Source: an archaeon
GTDB lineage: Archaea; Thermoproteota; Bathyarchaeia; TCS64
NCBI GenBank assembly: GCA_020444005.1
Contig: JAHLLU010000084.1
Location: 1 to 7,976 of the forward strand
DNA length: 7,976 bases
Direction: 5' to 3'
This document shows, in pieces, positions 1 through 4,368 of this stretch. The notes beneath the pieces are model-generated. The model saw only the letters and a list, made by a program, of their open reading frames with translations, was not told the DNA's origin and ran no database searches. The translations under genes and the position numbers were made by a program. Position 1 is the stretch's first letter; every line of letters starts with the position of its first letter.

Positions 1-427
1 TGGGGGACAGATGCTATCTAAACTTCTTACCGGCGAGGTAAAGAAAAGCCCCCGTAAAGAGGTAGGGGGCTATACTGTAACCCTGACTCCCGACGGAATA
101 TCAGATCCCCTATACAGTGGGTTCCCTGACAGGTTCCCTGTGTTTCACTGGCATAGTGAGATGTTCACTGTTCCCCCCGGGGGAAAACTGCTGGCTACCG
201 GTGATCCTTGTCCAATCCAGTCCTTTAGAAAAGACAACGTCTGGGGGATAATCTTCCACCTAGAAATTACCGCCGCTGATGCTGTGAGATGGGCAGACGC
301 ATACCCAGCTGAGCCCCAGGCGATAGGAAAAACAAGGGAACAGGTATTATATGAATGCAAATCAACGGAGTCTCAGATGAAAACATTAGCAGAAAAACTG
401 ATGAAAAACTTTCTATCTCAAAAATAA
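1..427 (+). CDS. Class I glutamine amidotransferase, C-terminal part (5' end outside window)
   Basis: This is the 3' part of a GMP-synthase-like class I glutamine amidotransferase, a family that releases ammonia from glutamine. The frame is open from base 2 and reads GGQMLSKLL, which matches the residues just after the nucleophile-elbow cysteine (usually GxCLGxQLL). The catalytic cysteine should therefore lie a few codons upstream of the window, and the ATG at base 11 is internal, not the start. Further on are FHWHSE, a family-typical His-rich stretch before the PPG turn, and IIFHLE, which carries the catalytic His and Glu of the triad in the FHLE form common in stand-alone GMP-synthase-like amidotransferases (GuaA itself usually has FHPE). 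The tail after about residue 100 is helical and lysine-rich. No synthetase domain follows, so it is a stand-alone protein; its acceptor substrate cannot be named. It ends at TAA 425-427, and 169 bases without a gene follow. Confidence 0.85.
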   Translation, partial: GGQMLSKLLTGEVKKSPRKEVGGYTVTLTPDGISDPLYSGFPDRFPVFHWHSEMFTVPPGGKLLATGDPCPIQSFRKDNVWGIIFHLEITAADAVRWADAYPAEPQAIGKTREQVLYECKSTESQMKTLAEKLMKNFLSQK

Positions 428-560
428 GCAAAAAACACATAAAATCATTAAATTTTCCCAACCTGAAAACCATATTTTTCATAAAAACTACCCCAATACC
501 CTTAATAGATGTGCATAACATATCCTGTCTGTAAGAGGTTTCCCATCAGAGTTCACTGAA

Positions 561-584
561 TTTTGTTAAAAAAAGAGAAATCTC
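561..584 (+). promoter_or_regulatory. Possible TATA box and small inverted repeat before the Alba gene
   Basis: An A/T run, GTTAAAAAAAG (565-575), is centred about 27 bases before ATG 597. That is where an archaeal TATA box would sit for a leaderless transcript. GAGA-AA-TCTC (575-584), a short inverted repeat, follows directly and could be an operator or chance. An alternative box, CTTAATAG (501-508), would give a leader of about 65 bases. The rest of the 428-596 gap is A/T-rich with nothing else I can identify. Confidence 0.3.
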
Positions 585-596
585 AAAGTGGTCAAA

Positions 597-869
597 ATGT
601 CAACCAACACAATATACATCGGAAACAAGCCAATAGCAAACTATTGTCAAGCGATCATCCAGACGCTAAACGACAATGACACAGCCAAACTACTAGCCCG
701 AGGCACAGCAATAAGCAGAGCAGTAGACGCCGTAGAGATAACAAGAAACAGATACCTAGACGGAGTAACAGTCCAATCCATAGAGATAGGCACCGAGGAG
801 CTACGAGGCTCTGACGGCGGAATGCGAAACGTAAGCAACATGACCATCATACTGGAAAAAAGGAACTAA
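597..869 (+). CDS. albA: Alba family DNA/RNA-binding chromatin protein
   Basis: This 90-residue protein belongs to Alba, the small dimeric archaeal protein that coats DNA and also binds RNA. The N-terminal strand and loop read IYIGNKPIANY (residues 6-16, family IGKKPVMNY). The core is ARGTAISRAVDAVEITRNRY (34-53), followed by IEIGTEEL (62-69) and a closing strand, NVSNMTIILEK. Compared with Sulfolobus Alba1, the acetylated Lys16 is Asn10 here, Lys17 is kept as Lys11, Lys40 is Leu33, Arg42 is kept (Arg35), Arg44 is Thr37, and the interface Phe60 is Tyr53. I chose ATG 597 because Alba proteins begin shortly before this strand; an in-frame GTG at 588 would add three residues. No clear ribosome binding site precedes it, which fits a leaderless message. 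Third codon positions are strongly C/A-biased. The next gene starts 16 bases later, so the two are probably co-transcribed. Confidence 0.93.
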   Translation: MSTNTIYIGNKPIANYCQAIIQTLNDNDTAKLLARGTAISRAVDAVEITRNRYLDGVTVQSIEIGTEELRGSDGGMRNVSNMTIILEKRN

Positions 870-872
870 TTT

Positions 873-880
873 GGAGGTGA
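873..880 (+). promoter_or_regulatory. Strong Shine-Dalgarno GGAGGTGA for the cold-shock gene
   Basis: GGAGGTGA is a full match to the archaeal anti-Shine-Dalgarno pairing and ends five bases before TTG 886. It decides the start. The in-frame TTG 871 and GTG 877 overlap or precede the site and cannot be the initiation codons it serves. Confidence 0.8.
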
Positions 881-885
881 AATTT

Positions 886-1083
886 TTGGAAGGAGAAGTA
901 AAACGCTGGCTCGATGGACGCGGATTCGGATTTATCGAGGTCGAAGACCAGGACGATGACGTTTTCGTACATCATACAGAGCTAAAGGGAACTTACTCAC
1001 TCATGAGAGGCCAAAAAGTAGAGTTTGAACTAGAGAGTTCATTCAAAGGTCCACGTGCAGTGAACGTAAAAGTTCTAGGCTAA
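886..1083 (+). CDS. Cold-shock-domain (CspA-like) RNA-binding protein
   Basis: This 65-residue single cold-shock domain is an OB-fold that binds single-stranded RNA or DNA; in bacteria such proteins melt mRNA structure. It has GEVKRWLDGRGFGFIEVE (residues 3-20), containing the RNP1 motif GFGFIEV, and then DVFVHHTEL (25-33), containing RNP2. The usual GxxVxFE strand follows (GQKVEFELE), and the closing strand is AVNVKVLG. Length and order match the bacterial family almost end to end, with Trp8 and Phe14/Phe16 in the nucleic-acid-stacking positions. The start is TTG 886, set by the ribosome binding site at 873-880. It lies 16 bases behind Alba, so both proteins are probably made from one message. 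Cold-shock proteins occur only patchily in archaea, so ancient acquisition from bacteria is possible, but nothing in the sequence looks recent. Confidence 0.93.
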   Translation: MEGEVKRWLDGRGFGFIEVEDQDDDVFVHHTELKGTYSLMRGQKVEFELESSFKGPRAVNVKVLG

Positions 1084-1100
1084 AATAGTCATATACTATA
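1084..1100 (+). promoter_or_regulatory. Candidate promoter (TATA-like) of the eS26 gene
   Basis: AATAGTCATATACTATA begins right after the cold-shock stop. Its CATATACTATA part is a plausible archaeal TATA box, which would place transcription start near 1120 and give eS26 a leader of about 55 bases. A near-identical 15-base word lies before glmS and a similar one before the 2825 gene. Confidence 0.45.
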
Positions 1101-1121
1101 CCCCCCCCAATCGAGGGGTGT
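1098..1121 (+). terminator. C8/G4 hairpin after the Alba–cold-shock operon
   Basis: ATACCCC (1098-1104) can pair with GGGGTGT (1115-1121), one pair being G-T, around a 10-base loop; TAATTTT follows. The C run of eight allows register slip. It could end the upstream operon or mark the eS26 transcription start. The short T run makes it a weak terminator by archaeal standards. Confidence 0.3.
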
Positions 1122-1127
1122 AATTTT

Positions 1128-1171
1128 CCGAGGCATCCTCTGGATGTCTATAATAATTAAAAAAGAGGTGA
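1128..1171 (+). promoter_or_regulatory. Structured leader and GAGGTGA ribosome binding site of eS26
   Basis: The leader holds two mutually exclusive small hairpins. One is CCGAGG-CAT-CCTC(T)GG (1128-1143, with one bulged base). The other is CATCC-TCT-GGATG (1134-1146). The ribosome binding site GAGGTGA (1165-1171) sits four bases before ATG 1176. The CCTC at 1137-1140 could pair either with GAGG 1130-1133 or with the GAGG of the ribosome binding site. The pairing is visible; any regulatory role is inferred. Confidence 0.35.
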
Positions 1172-1175
1172 AATA

Positions 1176-1409
1176 ATGAGTTCAAACATCACCAGAAAGA
1201 AAGGGCAGAGCGGTAGAACCAAGTCCGTGGAATGCGCTCAATGTGGAGCACTTGTACCACGTGATAAGGCCATAGCGAAGCGTCGGTATGGTTTGCCCTT
1301 GAATAGGCGTTTGATCAAGATTCTAAAAGATCAGGGTGCGCGTATTCATGCTGGACGGAATACTGTTTATTACTGTGTTTCCTGTGCAAAGCACCGGAAA
1401 TACGTCTAA
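1176..1409 (+). CDS. rps26e: Small-subunit ribosomal protein eS26
   Basis: This 77-residue eS26 (S26e) is a zinc-ribbon protein which in eukaryotic ribosomes sits at the mRNA exit channel near the 3' end of the small-subunit rRNA. The zinc ligands are the pairs C20-x2-C23 (CAQC) and C67-x2-C70 (CVSC). The N-terminus is very basic (TRKKGQSGRTKSVEC), and the family signatures VPRDKAIAKRR and YYCVSCAKHRKYV are clear. The length is that of the compact archaeal form, without the C-terminal tail of eukaryotes. ATG 1176 has a strong ribosome binding site. eS26 is found in TACK and Asgard archaea and not in Euryarchaeota, which is the best lineage clue here. Codon use is T-rich at third positions, unlike the Alba gene just upstream. 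Its stop overlaps the stop of the converging minus-strand gene. Confidence 0.97.
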   Translation: MSSNITRKKGQSGRTKSVECAQCGALVPRDKAIAKRRYGLPLNRRLIKILKDQGARIHAGRNTVYYCVSCAKHRKYV

Positions 1410-1606
1410 TTTCCCATATACTCTTCACAGTCTCGTCTCATAATCCGAGACTCAATGAACCCTAATTGTTCGCAGTAACAGAAATCATCAAGATTTAGTC
1501 TTCTGCGTTCTAGGGTGTTTACAATTTCCTTGTTTTCTTGACTGAGCCTGAGTCTCGTCTCTTTTGTTAGGTCTATACCCCAGACACAGGTCCTGCATGT
1601 GACCAT
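1406..1606 (-). CDS. Small five-cysteine protein, probable metal binder, function unknown
   Basis: This 66-residue protein is of no family I can name. It has a CRTC knuckle at residues 4-7, a CYC pair at 43-45 and a last cysteine at 60 (RDCEEY). A charged, probably helical stretch rich in Glu, Arg and Leu lies between them. The spacing resembles short archaeal zinc or Fe-S binding proteins whose N-terminal CxxC folds onto a C-terminal cysteine cluster; that role is inferred. It is more likely a gene than a chance frame. The cysteines are clustered at both ends, it starts at an ATG, and it fits the gap exactly: its TAG overlaps the eS26 TAA by four bases, and its start leaves 78 bases before the HAD gene. 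I see no strong ribosome binding site before it, so it may be leaderless. Confidence 0.55.
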   Translation of the reverse strand: MVTCRTCVWGIDLTKETRLRLSQENKEIVNTLERRRLNLDDFCYCEQLGFIESRIMRRDCEEYMGN

Positions 1607-1648
1607 AGTTCTCTAATTAGGCGTACTCTGATTTGGGTTTACTGGAAA

Positions 1649-1658
1649 ACGTTATACT
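1649..1658 (+). promoter_or_regulatory. Candidate TATA box of the HAD gene
   Basis: CGTTATACTC lies about 30 bases before TTG 1685, so transcription would start a few bases from the start codon. No purine-rich ribosome binding site is visible between them. Confidence 0.3.
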
Positions 1659-1684
1659 CCGCGATACCAACTAGCCCAGACAAG

Positions 1685-2371
1685 TTGAAGCTCAAAGGCA
1701 TAATATTCGATCTCGACAGCACCCTCATACAGGCAAAGATCGACTTCGTTGACATGAAAAACCACATGATCGCGTTACTAGAAAAGCATGGTCACCCCTC
1801 TGGAACACTGAGTCCAACAGACCAGACAACAGTAATGATCATGGAAAGCGCAAACCAAGAATGGGAAAAGCAGAAAAAACCCAAGACAGAATGCGACCAG
1901 ATAGTAAAACAGATCGAGGAAATCATGAACCAAGGTGAGTTAAACGCCATACCAAACCTACAAGAAATAGAAGGCGCGGCACCCGCAATCAAAAAACTCA
2001 AAGAAATGGGCCTAAAACTAGCAATATTAACAAGAAGCCACCACGCCTACGCTGTTCAGTCACTAAAGAAACTAGGTATCTATGACGAGTTTGATATCAT
2101 ACTTGGACGCCACGAGACACCTGAACCCAAACCATACAAGGGAGCCATAGACCACACAGTAAAGCTGATGGGTCTCACAGTGGACGATGTTGTGATGATT
2201 GGCGACCATCAAATAGACCGCGACAGCGCCAATAACAGTGGTTGTCTATTCATTGGTGTAGGCACTGGAAGACGTGGAATGAAAAGTTGGACCGATAAGA
2301 AGCCTCCAGAGCATTTCCTAGCTTCTGTAGCCGAGCTTCCCGAGTACCTTGTGTCACAGGGTTATGTCTAA
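1685..2371 (+). CDS. HAD-superfamily hydrolase, phosphoglycolate-phosphatase-like
   Basis: This 228-residue soluble HAD phosphatase resembles the Gph/PGP group. All four HAD motifs are present. Motif I is FDLDSTL, with nucleophile Asp9 and acid/base Asp11. Motif II is AILTRS, with Thr116. Motif III is the PKPYKGAI lysine (Lys149). Motif IV is MIGDHQIDRDSA, with Asp174 and Asp178 as magnesium ligands. Residues about 15-95 form the helical C1 cap typical of the group. The substrate is not readable from sequence; phosphoglycolate, other small phosphate esters or a pyrophosphate are all possible. The start is TTG 1685: motif I begins five residues later and the next methionine would delete it. 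The gene stands alone, with 78 bases before it and 65 after it. A T run (2380-2385) directly follows the stop. Codon use is C/A-rich in its first half, like Alba. Confidence 0.93.
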   Translation: MKLKGIIFDLDSTLIQAKIDFVDMKNHMIALLEKHGHPSGTLSPTDQTTVMIMESANQEWEKQKKPKTECDQIVKQIEEIMNQGELNAIPNLQEIEGAAPAIKKLKEMGLKLAILTRSHHAYAVQSLKKLGIYDEFDIILGRHETPEPKPYKGAIDHTVKLMGLTVDDVVMIGDHQIDRDSANNSGCLFIGVGTGRRGMKSWTDKKPPEHFLASVAELPEYLVSQGYV

Positions 2372-2377
2372 TCACAA

Positions 2378-2431
2378 AGTTTTTTACCAAACCCTTATCC
2401 TATAGTCTAAATCCCGCATTATATCAGGTGA
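2378..2431 (+). promoter_or_regulatory. T-run/TATA-like box and AGGTGA ribosome binding site before the UPF0147 gene
   Basis: AGTTTTTTACC (2378-2388) can serve as a T-rich terminator for the HAD gene and as a TATA-like box about 55 bases before ATG 2437. The leader carries AGGTGA (2426-2431), five bases before ATG 2437. This selects that ATG over the in-frame GTG 2428, which is part of the ribosome binding site itself. Confidence 0.4.
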
Positions 2432-2436
2432 AAAAT

Positions 2437-2706
2437 ATGAGTAAAGCAGATGAATATCAAAAAAAATTAGCACAAGCCAAACAGATTCTCAACATGATTG
2501 CGGACGATAACACCACGCCTCGAAACATCAGGCGAACCGCAAAAAGTGCAGCTGACATGCTTGACGACCCTAGTCTAAGCATAGCTGCGAGGGCAGCAAA
2601 CAGCATCAGCGTCCTTGAAGAAATAAGTCAAGACCCCAACATGCCCATGTACAGCCGCACCCGAATATGGAACGCCATCAGCGTTCTAGAAGGAATCAGA
2701 GACTAG
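2437..2706 (+). CDS. UPF0147 family protein (helical repeat, function unknown)
   Basis: This 89-residue, all-helical protein belongs to UPF0147, a widely conserved but uncharacterised archaeal family. Recognition rests on the N-terminal KLAQAKQILNMIADD and the ending ISVLEGIRD. It shows three helical repeats with the pattern D-x3-[P/S]-x3-R, at Asp24-Pro28-Arg32, Asp44-Ser48-Arg52 and Asp66-Pro70-Arg74. Each is followed by a hydrophobic helix, and two of these are close copies (NSISVLEEI at 55-63, NAISVLEGI at 79-87). This looks like a miniature HEAT-like scaffold that may bind a protein or RNA; that is inference. ATG 2437 is chosen over GTG 2428 because AGGTGA lies at ribosome-binding distance. 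It has its own promoter region and no operon partner. Confidence 0.94.
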   Translation: MSKADEYQKKLAQAKQILNMIADDNTTPRNIRRTAKSAADMLDDPSLSIAARAANSISVLEEISQDPNMPMYSRTRIWNAISVLEGIRD

Positions 2707-2776
2707 TCACCCCCTTTTGTAACCAAATCATTTTCAAAAACGCTGTTAATCATAGCTGATATTCATCCATCATAAA

Positions 2777-2791
2777 AAAAGTCATATATTA
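2777..2791 (+). promoter_or_regulatory. Candidate TATA box before the 117-residue membrane protein gene
   Basis: AAAAGTCATATATTA matches the word before eS26 at 13 of 15 positions. Its CATATATTA core lies about 37 bases before ATG 2825 and would give a leader of roughly 10 bases. The rest of the 2707-2824 gap is A/T-rich with no other recognisable element. Confidence 0.4.
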
Positions 2792-2824
2792 CACATTAAT
2801 GGCGTCAAACTATTCCTTTTTTAT

Positions 2825-3178
2825 ATGTCTAAAACCAACATTATATCGCTGATTATGGAAACACGAACCATTCAGACACCATGGGCCAAATTATTCACAT
2901 GGGAAGACCTTTCAACCCTAGCCATCTGTCTAGCTTTAGACATGCTTGACCTACTGGTACCCTTTATGACAACACCCATCTACGGGGACATACTGGACTT
3001 TAGCGGAATCGCATTCTGTGTTCTATTTTTCAACTGGATCGGTGCAATAACCATACTTGAGATAATCCCCGGACTGGACATAGTTCCCTTATACACCATC
3101 TCTTGGCTTACATGGTATCTTAACACCAGCAGAAACAAGCAAAAAAGGCTCATGGCGGAGCTAGAAAACTGGAAATAG
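2825..3178 (+). CDS. Small membrane protein with acidic residues in its helices, function unknown
   Basis: This 117-residue integral membrane protein is of no family I can name. After a soluble N-terminus of about 28 residues (TPWAKLFTWEDL), hydrophobic segments run at roughly 29-50, 56-80 and 82-100. A short basic cytoplasmic-type tail follows (NTSRNKQKRL). The helices contain a striking set of acidic and turn residues: DMLDLLVPF (39-47), YGDILDFSGI (53-62) and LEIIPGLDIVPLYT. The D-x-x-D, GD-x-x-D and E-x-x-PG-x-D-x-x-P patterns look like conserved functional positions and not random hydrophobic filler. I have an impression of similar short archaeal membrane proteins, but cannot assign a role. 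ATG 2825 is preceded by a good TATA-like box and no ribosome binding site. A second small membrane protein follows 60 bases later and may share its message. Confidence 0.7.
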   Translation: MSKTNIISLIMETRTIQTPWAKLFTWEDLSTLAICLALDMLDLLVPFMTTPIYGDILDFSGIAFCVLFFNWIGAITILEIIPGLDIVPLYTISWLTWYLNTSRNKQKRLMAELENWK

Positions 3179-3238
3179 AACCAAAACCAGTACTCGTACT
3201 CCACAAGAACCTAAAAACACCACTACGATGCACCATGC

Positions 3239-3421
3239 ATGAAGCTGTTAGAGTTGTTCAAACCCGAGATCTGGCTCACAGCATTAGCAACAATAATATT
3301 CATCCCCCTATGCAGGGTTCTCGGTCAAAACACAAACTTTGCCCTGTTCAAATTCGGTTTAGTCTTTGTAGGTGTAATAGCGGGAATATACTTCTACGCC
3401 TATTATGATATGCGTGGTTAG
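3239..3421 (+). CDS. Very small two-helix membrane protein, hypothetical
   Basis: This is a 60-residue protein with two predicted membrane segments, about residues 11-28 (WLTALATIIFIPLCRVLG) and 36-55 (LFKFGLVFVGVIAGIYFYAY), joined by a short polar loop and ending YYDMRG. I recognise no family. It lies 60 bases after the larger membrane protein on the same strand, so co-transcription is plausible, and it meets the converging glycosyltransferase gene with a four-base overlap of stop codons. ATG 3239 has no clear ribosome binding site. Two other ATGs (3228, 3235) lie just before it in other frames. The hydrophobic pattern and the exact fit to the gap favour a real gene, but at this length chance cannot be excluded. 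Confidence 0.5.
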   Translation: MKLLELFKPEIWLTALATIIFIPLCRVLGQNTNFALFKFGLVFVGVIAGIYFYAYYDMRG

Positions 3422-4248
3422 GTCAAACGTTTCTCTTCAAGCCTCTCAAGTAACTCCCACATAGCGTATTTTCGTGCAAACTCATAATATTCTCGGCTAT
3501 GCGGCTTGTGTAATCTCCCCAACGCGGTTAAGGCATGGGCTAGAAACATGGTAAAGCCGCCCAGTATCCATGGACGATCAGTGGCATAGACCAGTGCGAT
3601 AAGAAAAGTATGCCATACAGGGAACCCTAGGAAATATCTTGAACGCCCAGAGAGAACCCATCTATTAAGATTACCTCTTCTCCAAGTCCTGAGTTGAGTG
3701 TATTTGATCTCGGGGAATGACTCTACTATCCATCCATGCTGTTTTGCTTGTATCAATGCAAGGGTATCAAAAGCGTTTCCCGGAGTAAAATGACCAATAT
3801 CATCCCAACAAGCTCTTCTGTAAATCTTGGCGCCATCTGATGCTCTTCCACGCCATACTTTTTCATCAGTAGGTGTACCACTTGATACACCGAGACGCGG
3901 ATTCTCCTTAAACTTCTTGATGAGTCTCTTGAAATAGTCCTTGGGTAATACGCTATCAGCATCGATTTTAAGCAGAAAATCCCAGTCAGGAACAAGCTCA
4001 GTGACCTTTTTCACTCCACTATTCAGCGCCCAAGCGAGATTAACGCCTCTTGTCTCGTGTCTAGGATTCTTAAGCCTCAGAAGCGTGATTCCATTGTATT
4101 CTCGTAGTATATCGGCTGTGTGGTCTGTTGAGTCGTCATCTACAACCACATAGACTTCCGGTGATGGTTCAAGCGCTAGAACCGCCTCAACTGTCTGACG
4201 TATGAAACTTTCCTCGTTTCTGCCACTGGTTAAGGCTACGTATTTCAT
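3418..4248 (-). CDS. Family 2 glycosyltransferase (GT-A fold), membrane-associated
   Basis: This 276-residue GT2 enzyme transfers a sugar from a nucleotide-sugar donor to a lipid, glycan or protein acceptor. The GT-A domain shows ALTSGRNEESFI at the nucleotide-binding start (residues 5-16), VVVDDDSTDHTADIL (34-48) and the metal-binding DXD motif as DADS (96-99). The probable catalytic-base region is GNAFDTLALI (157-166), followed by a Trp/Arg-rich acceptor segment (TWRRGNLNRW, 188-197). The C-terminal part has two hydrophobic stretches (about 207-223 and 228-242) and then an amphipathic basic tail, so the protein probably sits on the inner face of the cell membrane. I chose ATG 4248, eight bases after GGAG (4257-4260 on this strand); an in-frame TTG at 4266 would add six residues but lies before that site. 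It is divergent from glmS, whose product feeds UDP-GlcNAc synthesis. Donor and acceptor are unknown. Confidence 0.94.
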   Translation of the reverse strand: MKYVALTSGRNEESFIRQTVEAVLALEPSPEVYVVVDDDSTDHTADILREYNGITLLRLKNPRHETRGVNLAWALNSGVKKVTELVPDWDFLLKIDADSVLPKDYFKRLIKKFKENPRLGVSSGTPTDEKVWRGRASDGAKIYRRACWDDIGHFTPGNAFDTLALIQAKQHGWIVESFPEIKYTQLRTWRRGNLNRWVLSGRSRYFLGFPVWHTFLIALVYATDRPWILGGFTMFLAHALTALGRLHKPHSREYYEFARKYAMWELLERLEEKRLT

Positions 4249-4270
4249 TGGATGTTCTCCGGACAAACTA

Positions 4271-4299
4271 TGTATTATAATCCCGTTAATAATCTTAAC
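4271..4299 (-). promoter_or_regulatory. Candidate glycosyltransferase promoter with inverted repeat in the divergent region
   Basis: Read on the minus strand, TTATAATACA (4280-4271) is a TATA-like box about 26 bases before the glycosyltransferase ATG. Just upstream is a perfect inverted repeat, GTTAA-TAATC-TTAAC (4285-4299), between the two divergent promoters, where an operator could control both genes. If the box sets the transcription start, the message would begin almost at the ATG, which conflicts with use of the GGAG site. The assignment is therefore tentative. Confidence 0.3.
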
Positions 4300-4314
4300 C
4301 GCCTACATACTATA

Positions 4315-4336
4315 GCTTTTTAATAGTCAGATACTA
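4315..4336 (+). promoter_or_regulatory. Candidate glmS promoter
   Basis: GCTTTTTAATAGTCAGATACTA holds two overlapping candidates. One is a T-rich TATA-like box, CTTTTTAATA (4316-4325). The other is the word AATAGTCAGATACTA (4322-4336), which differs by one base from the word before eS26. Either would start transcription about 13-25 bases before the TTG start at 4369. A purine-rich GAGAGAG (4353-4359) lies nine bases before that start and may act as a weak ribosome binding site. Confidence 0.4.
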
Positions 4337-4368
4337 CAGGATGGTAGTTACAAGAGAGAGTGTCTGAC

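Noticed and set aside
267..521. Minus-strand open frame of 84 codons over the amidotransferase 3' end and gap
   Set aside because: Half of it is antisense to a well-supported gene, it has no recognisable motif, and its composition is what the A/T-rich gap gives by chance.
588..596. GTG 588 as the Alba start
   Set aside because: It adds only MVK before a normal Alba N-terminus and lies inside the region expected to precede the transcription start; ATG 597 fits better, though GTG is not excluded.
1098..1121. The C8/G4 hairpin as a riboswitch or RNA gene
   Set aside because: It is a single short stem with a homopolymer that lets it slip, with no known riboswitch core; termination or chance is simpler.
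3941..4153. Plus-strand open frame of 70 codons inside the glycosyltransferase
   Set aside because: It is antisense to the GT2 DXD region, Ser/Thr-rich and of low complexity, with no ribosome binding site or family signal.
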